Positions 16,444 to 26,476 are shown, counted from the first letter of the stretch. The stretch is DNA of 51,465 nt from Arthrobacter antibioticus (GCF_030063205.1 NZ_JASISQ010000010.1:1-51465), one strand, 5' to 3'. The notes: generated by a model not told the origin, from the letters alone. Translations and numbers: made by a program.

Positions 16444-17454
16444 GTGCTCATTGCACAGCGCCCCACCCTATCCGAAGAAGTAGTTTCCGAGAATCGCTCA
16501 CGGTTTGTTATCGAACCGCTGGAGCCAGGCTTTGGTTACACCCTGGGAAATTCCCTGCGTCGGACCTTGCTGTCCTCCATTCCTGGCGCTGCTGTCACCA
16601 GCATCCGCCTCGATGGTGTTCTGCATGAGTTCACAACGGTCCCCGGTGTTAAGGAAGATGTCACTGAGATCATCCTGAACATCAAGGGACTATCCGTGTC
16701 CTCGGAGCATGACGAGCCAGTCGTCGCCTACCTGCGCAAGCAGGGTCCTGGCGTTGTTACGGCTGCCGACATTGCTCCCCCGGCCGGTGTGGAATTCCAC
16801 AACCCTGACATGCACATTGCCACGCTGAACTCGAAGGGCAAGTTCGAACTAGAACTGACCATTGAGCGCGGTCGCGGCTATGTTTCAGCAGCTCAGAACA
16901 AGAACGTAGATGCAGAGATTGGCCGTATCCCGGTTGACTCCATCTACTCACCAGTTTTGAAGGTGACCTTCCGCGTGGAGGCTACCCGTGTTGAACAGCG
17001 CACCGACTTTGACAAGCTCATTGTTGATGTAGAGACCAAGCAGGCTATTTCGCCAAGGGATGCTATTGCATCTGCTGGCACCACCCTGGTTGAGCTCTTC
17101 GGTTTGGCTCGTGAGCTGAACACCGCCGCTGAAGGCATTGAGATTGGTCCGTCACCGACGGATGCTGCTCTTGCCGCAGACATGGCCCTGCCGATCGAGG
17201 ATCTGGACCTGACGGTTCGTTCCTACAACTGCCTCAAGCGTGAGGGCATCCACTCCGTGGGTGAACTCGTTGCTCGCTCAGAGGCTGACCTGATGGACAT
17301 TCGCAACTTTGGTGCGAAGTCCATTGATGAGGTAAAGGCAAAGCTGGTTGAGCTTGGTCTGTCCTTGAAGGATTCTCCTCCAGGGTTTGATCTGGCCGCC
17401 CGTGCCGCAGCACTTGATGAGAACGACGACGCATTTGGCGACGACGAGCTCTAA
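16444..17454 (+). CDS. rpoA: DNA-directed RNA polymerase alpha subunit
   Basis: Alpha dimerises to start RNA polymerase assembly and contacts activators and UP elements. The N-terminal domain shows [34 protein letters not shown]. The C-terminal domain shows [48 protein letters not shown]. Length is 336 residues with an acidic tail. It starts with GTG at 16444, preceded by GAAAGGAAAA. Confidence 0.97.
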   Translation: MLIAQRPTLSEEVVSENRSRFVIEPLEPGFGYTLGNSLRRTLLSSIPGAAVTSIRLDGVLHEFTTVPGVKEDVTEIILNIKGLSVSSEHDEPVVAYLRKQGPGVVTAADIAPPAGVEFHNPDMHIATLNSKGKFELELTIERGRGYVSAAQNKNVDAEIGRIPVDSIYSPVLKVTFRVEATRVEQRTDFDKLIVDVETKQAISPRDAIASAGTTLVELFGLARELNTAAEGIEIGPSPTDAALAADMALPIEDLDLTVRSYNCLKREGIHSVGELVARSEADLMDIRNFGAKSIDEVKAKLVELGLSLKDSPPGFDLAARAAALDENDDAFGDDEL

Positions 17455-17539
17455 GTTCGAACAACAAATTTTTAGCCGACCGGGCGGACACAATTGATGT
17501 GTCCGCTCATGGTTCGGCTGACACTTGAGGAGAAACACC
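17455..17539 (+). promoter_or_regulatory. rpoA-rplQ spacer with nested hairpin
   Basis: The 85-nt spacer is mostly one hairpin: an outer stem AGCCGA/TCGGCT and an inner perfect stem GCGGACAC/GTGTCCGC around AATTGAT (about 17474-17519). GAGGAG follows as the rplQ Shine-Dalgarno. It may be a processing or attenuation element. Confidence 0.4.
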
Positions 17540-18055
17540 ATGCCAACACCCGCCAAGGGTCCCCGCCTCGGAGGCGGAGCGGCTCATGAGCGCTTGATGC
17601 TCGCGAACCTGTCCGCCTCGCTTTTCGAGCACAAGCGGATCACCACCACCCTGACCAAGGCTAAGCGCCTGAGCCCCTACGCAGAGCGATTGGTTACATT
17701 CGCAAAGCGTGGAGACCTCTCTTCACGCCGCCGCGTTCTCGGCCTGATCAGCGACAAGGGCATTGTCCACGAGCTGTTCACCGACATCGCCAAGGCTGTG
17801 GAGAACCGCGACGGCGGCTACACCCGCATCACCAAAATTGGTAACCGCAAGGGCGACAACGCCCCCATGGCTGTCATCGAGCTCGTTCTGGAGCCGGTCA
17901 GCGCCAAGCAGGCCGTTGTGAAGGAAGCTACCGCAGCCGCCGCCAAGGCCGCCCCGGCTAAAGAAGCTCCGGTCGAAGAAGTTGTAGAGACGCAAGTTGT
18001 AGCTGACGAAGTTGCACCTGAAGCTGACGAAGCAACTGCTGAAGAGACCAAGTAG
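17540..18055 (+). CDS. rplQ: 50S ribosomal protein L17 with acidic C-terminal extension
   Basis: L17 lies near the exit of the peptide tunnel. The core is [53 protein letters not shown] and [22 protein letters not shown]. After about residue 125 follows a low-complexity Ala/Glu/Val tail, as in other actinobacteria. The ATG at 17540 is chosen over a TTG five codons upstream because it gives the family N-terminus MPTPAKGPR and a good Shine-Dalgarno. Length is 171 residues. A strong terminator follows. Confidence 0.96.
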   Translation: MPTPAKGPRLGGGAAHERLMLANLSASLFEHKRITTTLTKAKRLSPYAERLVTFAKRGDLSSRRRVLGLISDKGIVHELFTDIAKAVENRDGGYTRITKIGNRKGDNAPMAVIELVLEPVSAKQAVVKEATAAAAKAAPAKEAPVEEVVETQVVADEVAPEADEATAEETK

Positions 18056-18085
18056 AACTTGCGCGAAAGCTAAAGTTTTAGCACG

Positions 18086-18126
18086 AAGGACCCGCTGCCC
18101 GTAAGGGTGGCGGGTCCTTTGTTTTT
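18086..18126 (+). terminator. Rho-independent terminator after rplQ
   Basis: A perfect 10-bp stem AAGGACCCGC (18086-18095) with GCGGGTCCTT (18110-18119), extended by CCC/GGG, is followed by TGTTTTT. It ends the alpha operon. Confidence 0.92.
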
Positions 18127-18166
18127 CACCAAGGCATCCCTCAGCGGGAGGCGCACACACCAGCGA

Positions 18167-18172
18167 TAGAAT
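18167..18172 (+). promoter_or_regulatory. -10 box of truA (leaderless)
   Basis: TAGAAT lies six bases before the ATG at 18179. There is no Shine-Dalgarno, so the transcript probably begins at the start codon. Confidence 0.6.
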
Positions 18173-18178
18173 TGACTT

Positions 18179-19087
18179 ATGTACAACCCCAGACTCTCAC
18201 CCGAAGAACAAGGCCTGGTGCGTGTTCGTTTAGACCTGGCTTACGACGGCGGGCCCTTCAGCGGGTGGGCTATCCAGCCTGGCTTGCGGACGGTTCAGGG
18301 GTGCATCGAAGAGGCGCTAGCACTAGTTCTGCGACGACCCGTGCGCCTTACCGTGGCCGGGCGTACCGACACAGGAGTCCACGCCCGCGGACAGGTAGCC
18401 CACTGTGACATCACAGTGCAGGAGTGGGACGGTTTTGCCCGTCAGGACGCCAATGATCCTTCTCTAGCTATGCTCAGACGCTTCAACGGCGCTATCGGTT
18501 GGGTTTTGGGGGAAGTGGGAGGCTCCGTTGCCATCCAGCGGGTGTCCCCGGCGGGGAAGGGGTTTGATGCCCGCTTTTCGGCGCTGTGGCGTCGCTATAG
18601 TTATCGGATAGCGGACGGGGTAACCAGACGCGATCCTTTGCACCGCGCACAGACTCTGTGGTTCAACGATGCTTTGGACGTGGACCTTATGCACGCCGGC
18701 GCGCAGGAACTCCTGGGTTTTGGAGACTTTAAAGCCTTTGCCAAGCCTCGGGAGGGTGCCACTACTGCCAGGACATTGCAGCGTTTCGATTTTTTCCGGG
18801 GGGATGATGGTGTGATTAAAATCAACATCCAGGCTGATGCTTTCTGCCACAATATGGTCCGGGCTTTAACCGGTGCGGCACTGCGGGTGGGCCGTGGGGT
18901 GGAAGGTCCGCATTGGATACGGGAACGCCAATTGGCGGGGATAAGGGATGCAAAGTCCGTTCTAGCGGACGCACATCCGCTAATCCTGGAAGAAGTCAGC
19001 TATCCCGACATGGAAGAACTTGCCGAACGGGCCGTACTGACAAGGGCGCGAAGGTCCCTGAGCACAGTAGGCGGAACCTCGCTTTGA
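18179..19087 (+). CDS. truA: tRNA pseudouridine synthase A (positions 38-40)
   Basis: TruA isomerises uridines 38-40 in the anticodon arm of tRNAs. The protein starts MYNPRLSPEEQGLVRVRLDLAYDGGPFSGWAIQPG and carries the catalytic motif AGRTDTGVHARGQVAH (Asp in RTDTGVHA). Further motifs are ALWRRYSYRI and DAFCHNMVRALTGAALRVG. Length is 302 residues. The start has no Shine-Dalgarno but a TAGAAT box six bases before it, which supports a leaderless mRNA and this ATG. Its location after rplQ is conserved in many bacteria. Confidence 0.95.
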   Translation: MYNPRLSPEEQGLVRVRLDLAYDGGPFSGWAIQPGLRTVQGCIEEALALVLRRPVRLTVAGRTDTGVHARGQVAHCDITVQEWDGFARQDANDPSLAMLRRFNGAIGWVLGEVGGSVAIQRVSPAGKGFDARFSALWRRYSYRIADGVTRRDPLHRAQTLWFNDALDVDLMHAGAQELLGFGDFKAFAKPREGATTARTLQRFDFFRGDDGVIKINIQADAFCHNMVRALTGAALRVGRGVEGPHWIRERQLAGIRDAKSVLADAHPLILEEVSYPDMEELAERAVLTRARRSLSTVGGTSL

Positions 19088-19313
19088 CCTGAGGGCTATA
19101 TTAACGTTATCGTTGGTAGTCGTTGTGCGTGTCCTATCTCGATACCACGCGCCCGCTACAGGTCCGGTTGCAGGACTACCACTGAGCGGGCGTCATCGGG
19201 AAGTGTAAGGATGACTGGTGTTGGAGCCCTCACCTCTGTTCCGGTAAACGCATAGATAGCAGGTGTCAACCATCTGTGACACCACCTAAGAACAAGAAAC
19301 GAAGGCAAAAACC
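19088..19313 (+). promoter_or_regulatory. rplM-rpsI leader region with two hairpins
   Basis: The 226-nt gap contains CGCCCGCT (19150-19157) paired with AGCGGGCG (19185-19192), enclosing a smaller GTCC/GGAC stem. A second stem is GGTGTC/GACACC (19262-19283), about 30 nt before the rplM start. L13-family leaders that respond to the ribosomal protein are known in some bacteria; whether this is one is untested. Confidence 0.4.
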
Positions 19314-19757
19314 GTGCGTACGTATACCCCGAAGCCCGGCGATATCAACCGTCAGTGGCACATCATCGATGCCAACGACGTTGTCTTGGGCCGTCTTGCC
19401 AGCCAGACCGCAACACTGCTGCGTGGAAAGCACAAGCCGACCTTCGCTCCCCATATGGATATGGGCGATTTCGTCATCATCATCAACGCCGAGAAGGTTG
19501 CCCTGACAGGCGCCAAGCTCGAACAGAAGCGTGCATACCGCCACTCGGGTTTCCCGGGCGGTCTGTCCAGCATGAACTATGCAGAACTGTTGGAGAAGAA
19601 CCCGGTTCGTGCAGTGGAGAAGGCCATCGCTGGCATGCTCCCGAAGACCAAGCTTGGTAATTCACAAATCAGCAAGCTGAAGGTCTACCGCGGCTCAGAG
19701 CACCCCCATGGTGCCCAGCAGCCCCAGACGTTCGAAATCACCCAGGTCGCCCAGTAG
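19314..19757 (+). CDS. rplM: 50S ribosomal protein L13
   Basis: L13 is an early-assembly protein of the 50S subunit. Features are [48 protein letters not shown], then the C-terminal [25 protein letters not shown]. Length is 147 residues. It starts with GTG at 19314, with CGAAGG upstream. It is cotranscribed with rpsI. Confidence 0.97.
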   Translation: MRTYTPKPGDINRQWHIIDANDVVLGRLASQTATLLRGKHKPTFAPHMDMGDFVIIINAEKVALTGAKLEQKRAYRHSGFPGGLSSMNYAELLEKNPVRAVEKAIAGMLPKTKLGNSQISKLKVYRGSEHPHGAQQPQTFEITQVAQ

Positions 19758-19796
19758 TCCTGGCCACCACACCTAAATCATTAATCAAGGAGAATC

Positions 19797-20312
19797 GTGG
19801 CTCAGAACACTGAAGAGCTGAACACCGAGGCCGTTGTGGCTGAGGAAGAAGTTTTGACTAGCTACACGAGCGAAAGCTCAGCTGCAGCAGATGCAGCACC
19901 CAAGAAGGAACGCCCGGCACTGACAGTATCCGGTGCCGCTGTTGGCCGTCGCAAGCAGGCAATTGCCCGCGTACGCGTGGTTCCTGGCACAGGCAAGTGG
20001 ATCGTCAACGGCCGCGAACTGTCCGACTACTTCCCGAACAAACTGCACCAGCAGGAAGTTAACGACCCGTTCCGTATTCTTGATCTGGACGGATCCTACG
20101 ATGTGTGGGCCCGTATCCACGGCGGTGGCCCCTCAGGCCAGGCCGGCGCGTTGCGTCTGGGCGTTGCTCGTTCCTTGAACGAGATCGATGTTGAGAACAA
20201 CCGTGCAACCCTGAAGAAGGCAGGCTTCTTGACTCGTGACGCACGCGTCATCGAGCGTAAGAAGGCCGGTCTTAAGAAGGCTCGTAAGGCTTCGCAGTAC
20301 TCCAAGCGCTAA
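19797..20312 (+). CDS. rpsI: 30S ribosomal protein S9 with N-terminal extension
   Basis: The C-terminal tail of S9 touches the P-site tRNA anticodon. The core is [49 protein letters not shown] and the terminal [13 protein letters not shown]. The first about 40 residues are an acidic Ala/Glu extension of the kind seen in actinobacteria. The GTG start at 19797 is preceded by AAGGAG. Length is 171 residues. A terminator follows. Confidence 0.97.
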   Translation: MAQNTEELNTEAVVAEEEVLTSYTSESSAAADAAPKKERPALTVSGAAVGRRKQAIARVRVVPGTGKWIVNGRELSDYFPNKLHQQEVNDPFRILDLDGSYDVWARIHGGGPSGQAGALRLGVARSLNEIDVENNRATLKKAGFLTRDARVIERKKAGLKKARKASQYSKR

Positions 20313-20325
20313 ATCCGCGCTTGCC

Positions 20326-20363
20326 AAAAAAGCCCCCGCTCGTTTCGAGTGGGGGCTTTTTTG
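20326..20363 (+). terminator. Rho-independent terminator after rpsI
   Basis: A 17-bp A-to-T stem (left arm starting AAAAAAGCCCCC at 20326, right arm ending GGGGGCTTTTTT at 20362) has a 3-nt loop and one G-T pair, with a T-run as the tail. The A-run on the other side makes it usable in both directions. Confidence 0.93.
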
Positions 20364-20451
20364 TTCTAGCATGCGCGTACCTGGGTGGGGAATTTTTCGC
20401 GCCATGGGCTAAGCGCCGGGCCATGGTGACGGATTTGTAGCTTCCATGATT

Positions 20452-20457
20452 TAGACT
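20452..20457 (+). promoter_or_regulatory. -10 box of glmM (leaderless)
   Basis: TAGACT lies seven bases before the ATG at 20465. No Shine-Dalgarno is present between them. Confidence 0.55.
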
Positions 20458-20464
20458 GAAGTGG

Positions 20465-21811
20465 ATGTCAAGATTATTTGGAACAGACGGTGTCCGCGGT
20501 TTGGCCAATGGCCTGCTGACGGCTGAATTGGCTTTGTCCCTTGCCCAAGCTGCTGCGGTGGTCCTTGGTCACGAACAAATGAGTGAGGGCAAGCGTCCCC
20601 GGGCTGTCATTGCCCGCGACCCCAGAGCGAGCGGTGAGTTCATCGGTGCTGCCGTGGAAGCGGGCCTGGCAAGTGCCGGCGTGGATGTTTATGATGCAGG
20701 AGTGCTGCCCACACCCGCCGCCGCGTTCCTCATTGCAGATCTGGGTGCTGACTTTGGCGTGATGATCTCCGCCTCGCACAACCCGGCCCCGGATAATGGC
20801 ATCAAGTTCTTTGCACGTGGCGGCACTAAACTGCCGGATTACGTTGAGGATGCTATTGAAGCTCAACTCCAACGGGACGCCTTCAGGCCCATTGGTGTTG
20901 GCGTTGGGCGCATCCAGCGTTTCTCCGATGCTGAGGATCGGTACGTCCTGCACCTGTTGGGCACCTTGCCACACCGTCTAGATGGTTTGAAAATAGTTCT
21001 TGACTGCGCCCACGGCGCAGCGAGTGGATGTTCCCCACAGGTATTTACCGATGCCGGTGCGCAGGTCACTGTCATAGGGGCTGACCCGGACGGGTTGAAC
21101 ATAAACGACGGGGTAGGTTCCACGCACCTGGAATTGCTGCAGGAAACTGTGCTGAGCATCGGTGCCGACCTGGGCATTGCCCACGACGGCGACGCTGACC
21201 GCTGCCTGGCCGTTGATCATGAGGGTAACGTCATTGATGGTGACCAGATCATGGCTGTCCTTGCTTTAGCGCAGAAGGCCGCAGGAGAACTCAAAGATGA
21301 CGTGCTGGTTGCCACAGTGATGAGCAATCTTGGGTTGAAGATAGCCTTGCGCGATGCCGGTATCACCGTACGTGAAACAGGTGTTGGGGACCGCTACGTG
21401 CTTGAAGAGATGCGTAGAGGAGATTACACGCTCGGCGGAGAACAATCCGGTCATGTGATCTTCTCCAAATACGCCACCACAGGTGATGGCCTGCTGACCG
21501 GCCTCCAACTGGCTGCACAAGTGGCGAAGACCGGTAGGACTCTAAAAGAATTGGCCGCCGCCATGACAAAGCTGCCGCAGATCATGATCAACGTTAAGAA
21601 TGTGGATAAGAACCGTGCCTCATCAGTGCCGGCCATCAACGCCGCAGTGGCTAGGGCCGAAGCCGAGTTGGGGGATACCGGACGAGTGCTCCTGCGTCCT
21701 TCAGGAACGGAAGCACTTGTGCGCGTCATGGTTGAAGCCGGAGACGTTGCCACCGCTGAAAGAATTTGCAATGACCTTGTGCTGGTTGTAAAAGCAGAGC
21801 TTTCACTCTAA
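20465..21811 (+). CDS. glmM: Phosphoglucosamine mutase
   Basis: GlmM converts glucosamine-6-phosphate to glucosamine-1-phosphate on the route to UDP-GlcNAc for peptidoglycan. The start [15 protein letters not shown] is diagnostic. The phosphoserine loop is ISASHNP (Ser104), the metal loop is DGDADR, and the C-terminal phosphate-binding loop is [14 protein letters not shown]. Length is 448 residues. A TAGACT box seven bases upstream and no Shine-Dalgarno suggest a leaderless transcript. The partner enzyme GlmS is encoded 2.7 kb downstream. Confidence 0.97.
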   Translation: MSRLFGTDGVRGLANGLLTAELALSLAQAAAVVLGHEQMSEGKRPRAVIARDPRASGEFIGAAVEAGLASAGVDVYDAGVLPTPAAAFLIADLGADFGVMISASHNPAPDNGIKFFARGGTKLPDYVEDAIEAQLQRDAFRPIGVGVGRIQRFSDAEDRYVLHLLGTLPHRLDGLKIVLDCAHGAASGCSPQVFTDAGAQVTVIGADPDGLNINDGVGSTHLELLQETVLSIGADLGIAHDGDADRCLAVDHEGNVIDGDQIMAVLALAQKAAGELKDDVLVATVMSNLGLKIALRDAGITVRETGVGDRYVLEEMRRGDYTLGGEQSGHVIFSKYATTGDGLLTGLQLAAQVAKTGRTLKELAAAMTKLPQIMINVKNVDKNRASSVPAINAAVARAEAELGDTGRVLLRPSGTEALVRVMVEAGDVATAERICNDLVLVVKAELSL

Positions 21812-21820
21812 GCGTTCTAC

Positions 21821-21866
21821 AAATAAAGGAGGCGGCAACCCAACAGGGTTGCCGCCTCCTTTATTT
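21821..21866. terminator. Bidirectional terminator between glmM and mscL
   Basis: A perfect 21-bp stem (left arm starting AAATAAAGGAGGCGG at 21821, right arm ending CTCCTTTATTT at 21866) with loop AACA. It has A-rich and T-rich flanks, between two converging genes. It can serve both strands. Confidence 0.93.
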
Positions 21867-21874
21867 AGAAGTTT

Positions 21875-22294
21875 TTAGACGTAGGGGGAATGCTGTCCAC
21901 CAGAGGGCTGGGCCTTGAGTGCGTCACGGATTTCGGTGAGCAGCTCAATCTGCGGTTCAACCGTTGGCTCTTCGTCCTTGATGCCGAGCTTCGCATTACG
22001 ACGGGCAATCATGTGATTCATTGGCAGGACAACCATGAAGTAAATGGCCGCGGCAACAATGAGGAAATTGACCAAGACGGTCAGGAAAACACCGAATTTG
22101 ATGTCCACGCCATTGAGAGAAACTAGTCCGAAGCTATCGAAATCGGCAGCACCAAACAATGCGGCAATGAGCGGCATCAAAATGTTTTCCACGAGAGAAT
22201 TAACAACTGCTCCAAAAGCAGCACCAATAACAACGGCCACGGCAAGGTCAACGACGTTGCCTTTCATAATGAAATCTCTGAATCCCTTTAACAT
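21875..22294 (-). CDS. mscL: Large-conductance mechanosensitive channel MscL
   Basis: MscL opens under membrane tension and protects against hypo-osmotic shock. It has the family start MLKGFRDFIMKGNVVDLAVAVVIGAAFGAVV (TM1 pore helix), a periplasmic loop and TM2 (LVNFLIVAAAIYFMVVLP), then a charged C-terminal helix EIRDALKAQ. The ATG at 22294 is chosen over a start 15 codons upstream: it matches the MscL N-terminus and has TACTTT exactly six bases before it, suggesting a leaderless mRNA. Length is 139 residues. Confidence 0.95.
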   Translation of the reverse strand: MLKGFRDFIMKGNVVDLAVAVVIGAAFGAVVNSLVENILMPLIAALFGAADFDSFGLVSLNGVDIKFGVFLTVLVNFLIVAAAIYFMVVLPMNHMIARRNAKLGIKDEEPTVEPQIELLTEIRDALKAQPSGGQHSPYV

Positions 22295-22300
22295 GTCTTT

Positions 22301-22306
22301 AAAGTA
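22301..22306 (-). promoter_or_regulatory. -10 box of mscL (leaderless)
   Basis: On the minus strand TACTTT is followed by six bases and then the ATG at 22294. Confidence 0.5.
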
Positions 22307-22357
22307 CCGCACTCGTGGGATTTCAGGAAGAACAAACAACGAACCAAATTGGTCGCC

Positions 22358-23383
22358 TTATTTATACCCTGGTGCTCCGGGAAGGCCCAAGTAGTCCTCA
22401 TAGCTATGAATATTGTGCTTGTTCATATCTGTTGTCACGGACCTGCCCAGGTAACGCAGGTGCCACGGTTCGGCTAAGTAACCCGTTGTAGTTTCGTGCC
22501 CGGCAACATAGCGAACTGTGAAACCGTATTCACTTGCGTTAGCTGCTACCCACTGCCCTGCAGGGGTAGTTGCGAAACAAGGGTTAAAGTCACAAGTGGT
22601 GCCGGCATCGGCATCACCGATGTCAATGGCAAGGCCTGTTTGGTGTTCAGAATAGCCGGGCCGTGCAGAGGTGGAGTCCGCCGCGCTTTCGCCTTTGCTT
22701 GCCACATAGCCGCTGTAGACAGCGACTTGTGTCTGGAACGAGCGGTAGCTGCTCTTAACAGTGATATTGATTCCTTCCGCCGCCGCCGCTGTAAACATCC
22801 GTTCAATTGCGCTTGCTGCTTCGGCACGAACAAGGATGGGTTCCCCTGAACCAGAGCGGACCGCAGGAGTTACCAAATCCGTTGGTGCATAATCCACGGG
22901 CGCCAAAAGATGCTGTTTGTTGACCAAAACTAGAGGGCTGTTGGGATTCTGGATGTCCCAAAGCGTGGCGTCGCTGGGGGATCCATTGCCAGCGGCAAAG
23001 AGGCCCTGGATGGGTCCGTCTGCTCCGGCTCCCGCCACTGGGGGAGCCGTGGGGGCCGGGATGGGGGCCGCGGAGTTACCTGACGCCGAGAACGTTCCCT
23101 TCTCACCAGGTGTGGGCGTGCTGGCCGGTTCCTGGCCAACAGGCGAAGGCTCGGTGGCCGCGAGGGAGGTGCCCGGCGTCGTGCCTGGCTGCGATACTGC
23201 GGCAACAGGGACGGGAGCGGACTCAACCACAGGTGCCAAAACAAGGGCGCCTGAGAATATCAGGGACGCTCCGGCTATGGAGACGGCGATACCGCCAGGG
23301 CGTGGCCACGAGAACTCTCGTCGGAGTTTGGCTGCCGGGGTTTGCCTGGGCCGCCGGGCTTGGTGAAAGCCAACAACTGGCAC
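22358..23383 (-). CDS. Exported VanY-like D-alanyl-D-alanine carboxypeptidase (M15)
   Basis: A 341-residue exported peptidase that would trim the terminal D-Ala of peptidoglycan stem peptides. After a basic N-terminus comes one membrane segment (about residues 32-55), then a Pro/Ala/Thr-rich linker to about residue 125 and the catalytic domain. Zinc and catalytic motifs are SSYRSFQTQ, SARPGYSEHQTGLAIDIGD and EPWHLRYLG. The GTG start overlaps the coaA stop (TAGTG), so it is cotranscribed with coaA. The paired cysteines CDFNPC may form a disulphide outside the cell. Confidence 0.9.
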   Translation of the reverse strand: MPVVGFHQARRPRQTPAAKLRREFSWPRPGGIAVSIAGASLIFSGALVLAPVVESAPVPVAAVSQPGTTPGTSLAATEPSPVGQEPASTPTPGEKGTFSASGNSAAPIPAPTAPPVAGAGADGPIQGLFAAGNGSPSDATLWDIQNPNSPLVLVNKQHLLAPVDYAPTDLVTPAVRSGSGEPILVRAEAASAIERMFTAAAAEGINITVKSSYRSFQTQVAVYSGYVASKGESAADSTSARPGYSEHQTGLAIDIGDADAGTTCDFNPCFATTPAGQWVAANASEYGFTVRYVAGHETTTGYLAEPWHLRYLGRSVTTDMNKHNIHSYEDYLGLPGAPGYK

Positions 23384-24351
23384 TAGACCTTCCTTAGCAG
23401 CATGCGGCGAATGGAGTGGTCAGCATCCTTGGTGAGCACCAGTTGAGCCCGGCCCCGGGTGGGAAGCACATTTTGTAGCAGGTTGGGCTCGTTGATATTT
23501 TTCCAAATCTGGGAAGCCGTGGCAGTAGCTTCGGCATCGGATAAATCCGCGTAACGGCGAAAATAGGATTCTGGATCGGCGAATGCCCCAGTGCGCAGCG
23601 AACGGAAGCGCTCAACGTACCACTGTTCGATGTGGCTGGTTTTGGCATCGACGTAGATGGAAAAGTCGAAAAAGTCACTGACCGCCAGACCTGACCGTCC
23701 GTCGCTGCGAGGGCGGGCGGCAGCCAACACGTTCAGGCCCTCCACGATGAGGACGTCAGGGCGCCGGACCACAACCTCTTTGTCAGGCAGGATGTCATAA
23801 GTGAGGTGTGAGTACATGGGGGCGCGTACTTCTTCGGCGCCGCTCTTGACTGCACTGACGAAGCGCAGCAGCCCGCGGCGGTCATAGGATTCCGGGAAGC
23901 CCTTCCGGCCCATGAGCCCGCGGCGTTCAAGATCTGCATTTGGATACAGGAAGCCGTCGGTTGTGACGAGTTCCACATTGGGGGTATCAGGCCAGCGGCA
24001 GAGCATTTCACGCAACACACGTGCGGTTGTGGATTTCCCCACAGCTACTGAACCCGCCACTCCAATGACAAAAGGGGTGCGGGAACCGTGTTCACCCAAG
24101 AAGGTGGTGGTTGCATTGTGGAGGTGGGCGGCAGCACCAACGTAAAGATTCAGAAGGCGTGAGAGTGGCAAATAAACATCGTAGATTTCGCGCATATTCA
24201 GCTGATCGCCCAGTCCTCGCAGGCGATAGACGTCATCTTCATCCAAGGGTTGTTCAATCTTGTTGGCAAGACGGGACCACGTCTGGCGGTCCAATTCAAC
24301 AAAAGGAGAGGCGCTGACGCTGTTGCCGGGCTCGGTTCTATGCGCTGTCAC
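23383..24351 (-). CDS. coaA: Type I pantothenate kinase
   Basis: CoaA phosphorylates pantothenate, the first step of coenzyme A synthesis. The P-loop [12 protein letters not shown] starts at residue 97. Other conserved segments are [30 protein letters not shown] and [11 protein letters not shown]. Length is 322 residues. The GTG at 24351 is the likely start; a CAGAAT box seven bases before it suggests another leaderless gene. Transcription diverges from glmS. Confidence 0.96.
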   Translation of the reverse strand: MTAHRTEPGNSVSASPFVELDRQTWSRLANKIEQPLDEDDVYRLRGLGDQLNMREIYDVYLPLSRLLNLYVGAAAHLHNATTTFLGEHGSRTPFVIGVAGSVAVGKSTTARVLREMLCRWPDTPNVELVTTDGFLYPNADLERRGLMGRKGFPESYDRRGLLRFVSAVKSGAEEVRAPMYSHLTYDILPDKEVVVRRPDVLIVEGLNVLAAARPRSDGRSGLAVSDFFDFSIYVDAKTSHIEQWYVERFRSLRTGAFADPESYFRRYADLSDAEATATASQIWKNINEPNLLQNVLPTRGRAQLVLTKDADHSIRRMLLRKV

Positions 24352-24478
24352 AATTTCAATTCTGCCTTGTTTGGGGCGGGGAGGGAAACGCTAGTGGTGC
24401 GATGCGGGAGAAGTGCTGGCTCTTTTTCAACGCTACTGCGCAATTGGATGTAGAACGTCCTGCAAGTGGATTGGGGTT

Positions 24479-24484
24479 TATGAT
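24479..24484 (+). promoter_or_regulatory. -10 box of glmS (leaderless)
   Basis: TATGAT lies eight bases before the ATG at 24493, with no Shine-Dalgarno. Confidence 0.55.
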
Positions 24485-24492
24485 TGATTTTC

Positions 24493-26412
24493 ATGTGTGG
24501 AATTGTGGGATACGCCGGTACCGCCCCGGCTCAAGGAACAGGTTTGTCAGTCAATCACCGCGCCCTTGAGGTTTTGGTTGAGGGACTGCGTCGTTTGGAA
24601 TACAGGGGTTACGATTCCGCAGGTGTTGCCGTGGCAGGTGCCGCCGGCATAGAGATGCGCAAGAAGAGCGGCAAGCTAGTGAACCTCCTCGACGAGCTTG
24701 AGCGAAACCCGCTTCCCGCGGCAACCACGGGGATAGGTCACACCCGTTGGGCCACGCATGGTGCCCCCACTGATGCCAACGCCCACCCGCACGTAGTTGA
24801 CGGTGGCGCCCTAGCGGTGGTCCACAATGGAATTATTGAAAACTACTCGATCCTCAAGGCTGATTTGCTCAGGCGCGGACACAGCTTTGCATCTCAAACC
24901 GATTCTGAAGTTGCTGCCACGGTACTGGCGGAGGCCTACAGGAGCCTAGAGGGTAGTGAGAGCGTAAAAGCCGACGGACACGGGGCTGCACGCCTTTCCA
25001 AGGCCATGCAAATGGCAGCCCAGCAGCTTGAAGGTGCATTCACGTTGGTGGCCACCCACGCAGAAGTACCGGGAGTAGTTGTAGCAGCGCGGCGCAATTC
25101 CCCCCTTGTTGTTGGACTGGGTGAGGGAGAGAACTTCCTGGGATCGGATGTATCAGGATTCATTGACTACACCCGAAGAGCTGTAGAGCTGGGGCAGGAC
25201 CAGGTTGTCACCATCACGGCCGAGGATGTTGTGATCACCGATTTTTACGGTGCCCCCGCGGAGGGCCATGAATACCTGGTTGACTGGGATGCTGCCGCCG
25301 CCGAAAAGGATGGCTACCCCTCCTTTATGGAAAAGGAAATTAACGACCAGCCAGCCGCTGTTGCGCAAACTCTCCTGGGCCGCTCAGACTTGGCGGGTAA
25401 TCTGACACTTGACGAGCTGCGCATTGACCCGGCTGTGCTAAAAACAATTAATCGTATTATTGTGCTGGCTTGCGGCACCTCTGCCTACGCTGGACAGGTG
25501 GCGCGGTACGCCATTGAGCACTGGTGCAGGATCCCAACGGAAGTGGAACTCTCGCACGAGTTTAGGTACCGGGACCCCATTGTGGATGAACGTACGCTGA
25601 TTGTTTCGCTCTCGCAGTCCGGGGAGACGATGGATACCCTGATGGCTGTGCGCTACGCCCGCGAGCAGGGCGCCAAGACGATTGCCATCTGCAATACCAA
25701 TGGATCGACCATTCCGCGAGAGTCGGATGCCGTTCTGTACACGCATGCCGGACCCGAAATCGCCGTGGCTTCCACCAAGGCGTTCTTGGCGCAGCTGGCC
25801 GCAGCGTATCTGCTGGGACTTTATTTGGCACAACTGCGTGGGAACCTCTTCCAGGGGCAAATCAAGGATATTTTGGCTGAGCTGGCCAAGACGCCGGCCA
25901 AAATCGCCACGGTGTTGGCCAACGCTGAGCAAATCAAGGAACTTGCCCGCAGCATGGCGGATACCCGCACGGTGCTATTTCTTGGCCGTCACGTTGGGTA
26001 CCCCGTCGCCATGGAAGGTGCCTTGAAGCTGAAGGAACTGGCTTACATTCATGCCGAAGGATTTGCGGCTGGGGAACTTAAGCACGGCCCCATCGCCTTG
26101 ATTGAAGAAGGGCAAGCCGTCATTGTTGTTGTCCCTTCACCCCGTGGCCGGGATTCCCTTCACGCGAAGGTTGTTTCCAATATTCAAGAGGTTCGTGCCC
26201 GCGGAGCCAAAACCATCGTGATTGCGGAGGAAGGCGACGAATCCGTACGCGAACATGCCGAGCACGTGTTCTACATTCCGGAAACGAGCCCCCTCCTTGC
26301 TCCTTTGCTGACCACTGTTCCCTTACAGATCTTTGCGTTGGCACTGGCAACGGCGAAGGGCTACGACGTGGACCAGCCCCGCAACCTAGCCAAGTCGGTC
26401 ACCGTTGAATAA
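24493..26412 (+). CDS. glmS: Glutamine-fructose-6-phosphate aminotransferase (isomerizing)
   Basis: GlmS makes glucosamine-6-phosphate from fructose-6-phosphate and glutamine, feeding GlmM. The start must be the ATG at 24493 because the catalytic cysteine has to follow the initiator (MCGIVGYAG); an ATG three codons earlier would block this. The glutaminase domain (about 1-240) shows GHTRWATHG and HNGIIENY. Two SIS domains follow, with LACGTSAYAG, SQSGETMDTL and the C-terminal HGPIALIEEG and DQPRNLAKSVTVE. Length is 639 residues. Confidence 0.97.
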   Translation: MCGIVGYAGTAPAQGTGLSVNHRALEVLVEGLRRLEYRGYDSAGVAVAGAAGIEMRKKSGKLVNLLDELERNPLPAATTGIGHTRWATHGAPTDANAHPHVVDGGALAVVHNGIIENYSILKADLLRRGHSFASQTDSEVAATVLAEAYRSLEGSESVKADGHGAARLSKAMQMAAQQLEGAFTLVATHAEVPGVVVAARRNSPLVVGLGEGENFLGSDVSGFIDYTRRAVELGQDQVVTITAEDVVITDFYGAPAEGHEYLVDWDAAAAEKDGYPSFMEKEINDQPAAVAQTLLGRSDLAGNLTLDELRIDPAVLKTINRIIVLACGTSAYAGQVARYAIEHWCRIPTEVELSHEFRYRDPIVDERTLIVSLSQSGETMDTLMAVRYAREQGAKTIAICNTNGSTIPRESDAVLYTHAGPEIAVASTKAFLAQLAAAYLLGLYLAQLRGNLFQGQIKDILAELAKTPAKIATVLANAEQIKELARSMADTRTVLFLGRHVGYPVAMEGALKLKELAYIHAEGFAAGELKHGPIALIEEGQAVIVVVPSPRGRDSLHAKVVSNIQEVRARGAKTIVIAEEGDESVREHAEHVFYIPETSPLLAPLLTTVPLQIFALALATAKGYDVDQPRNLAKSVTVE

Positions 26413-26464
26413 CCGGCTGTGAATTGCTGGTTTGTTCAAGATGAGCCGTAGGAGCGGGTAGGGA

Positions 26465-26470
26465 TAGGCT
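26465..26470 (+). promoter_or_regulatory. -10 box of acpS (leaderless)
   Basis: TAGGCT lies six bases before the ATG at 26477. Confidence 0.5.
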
Positions 26471-26476
26471 GGGGTC

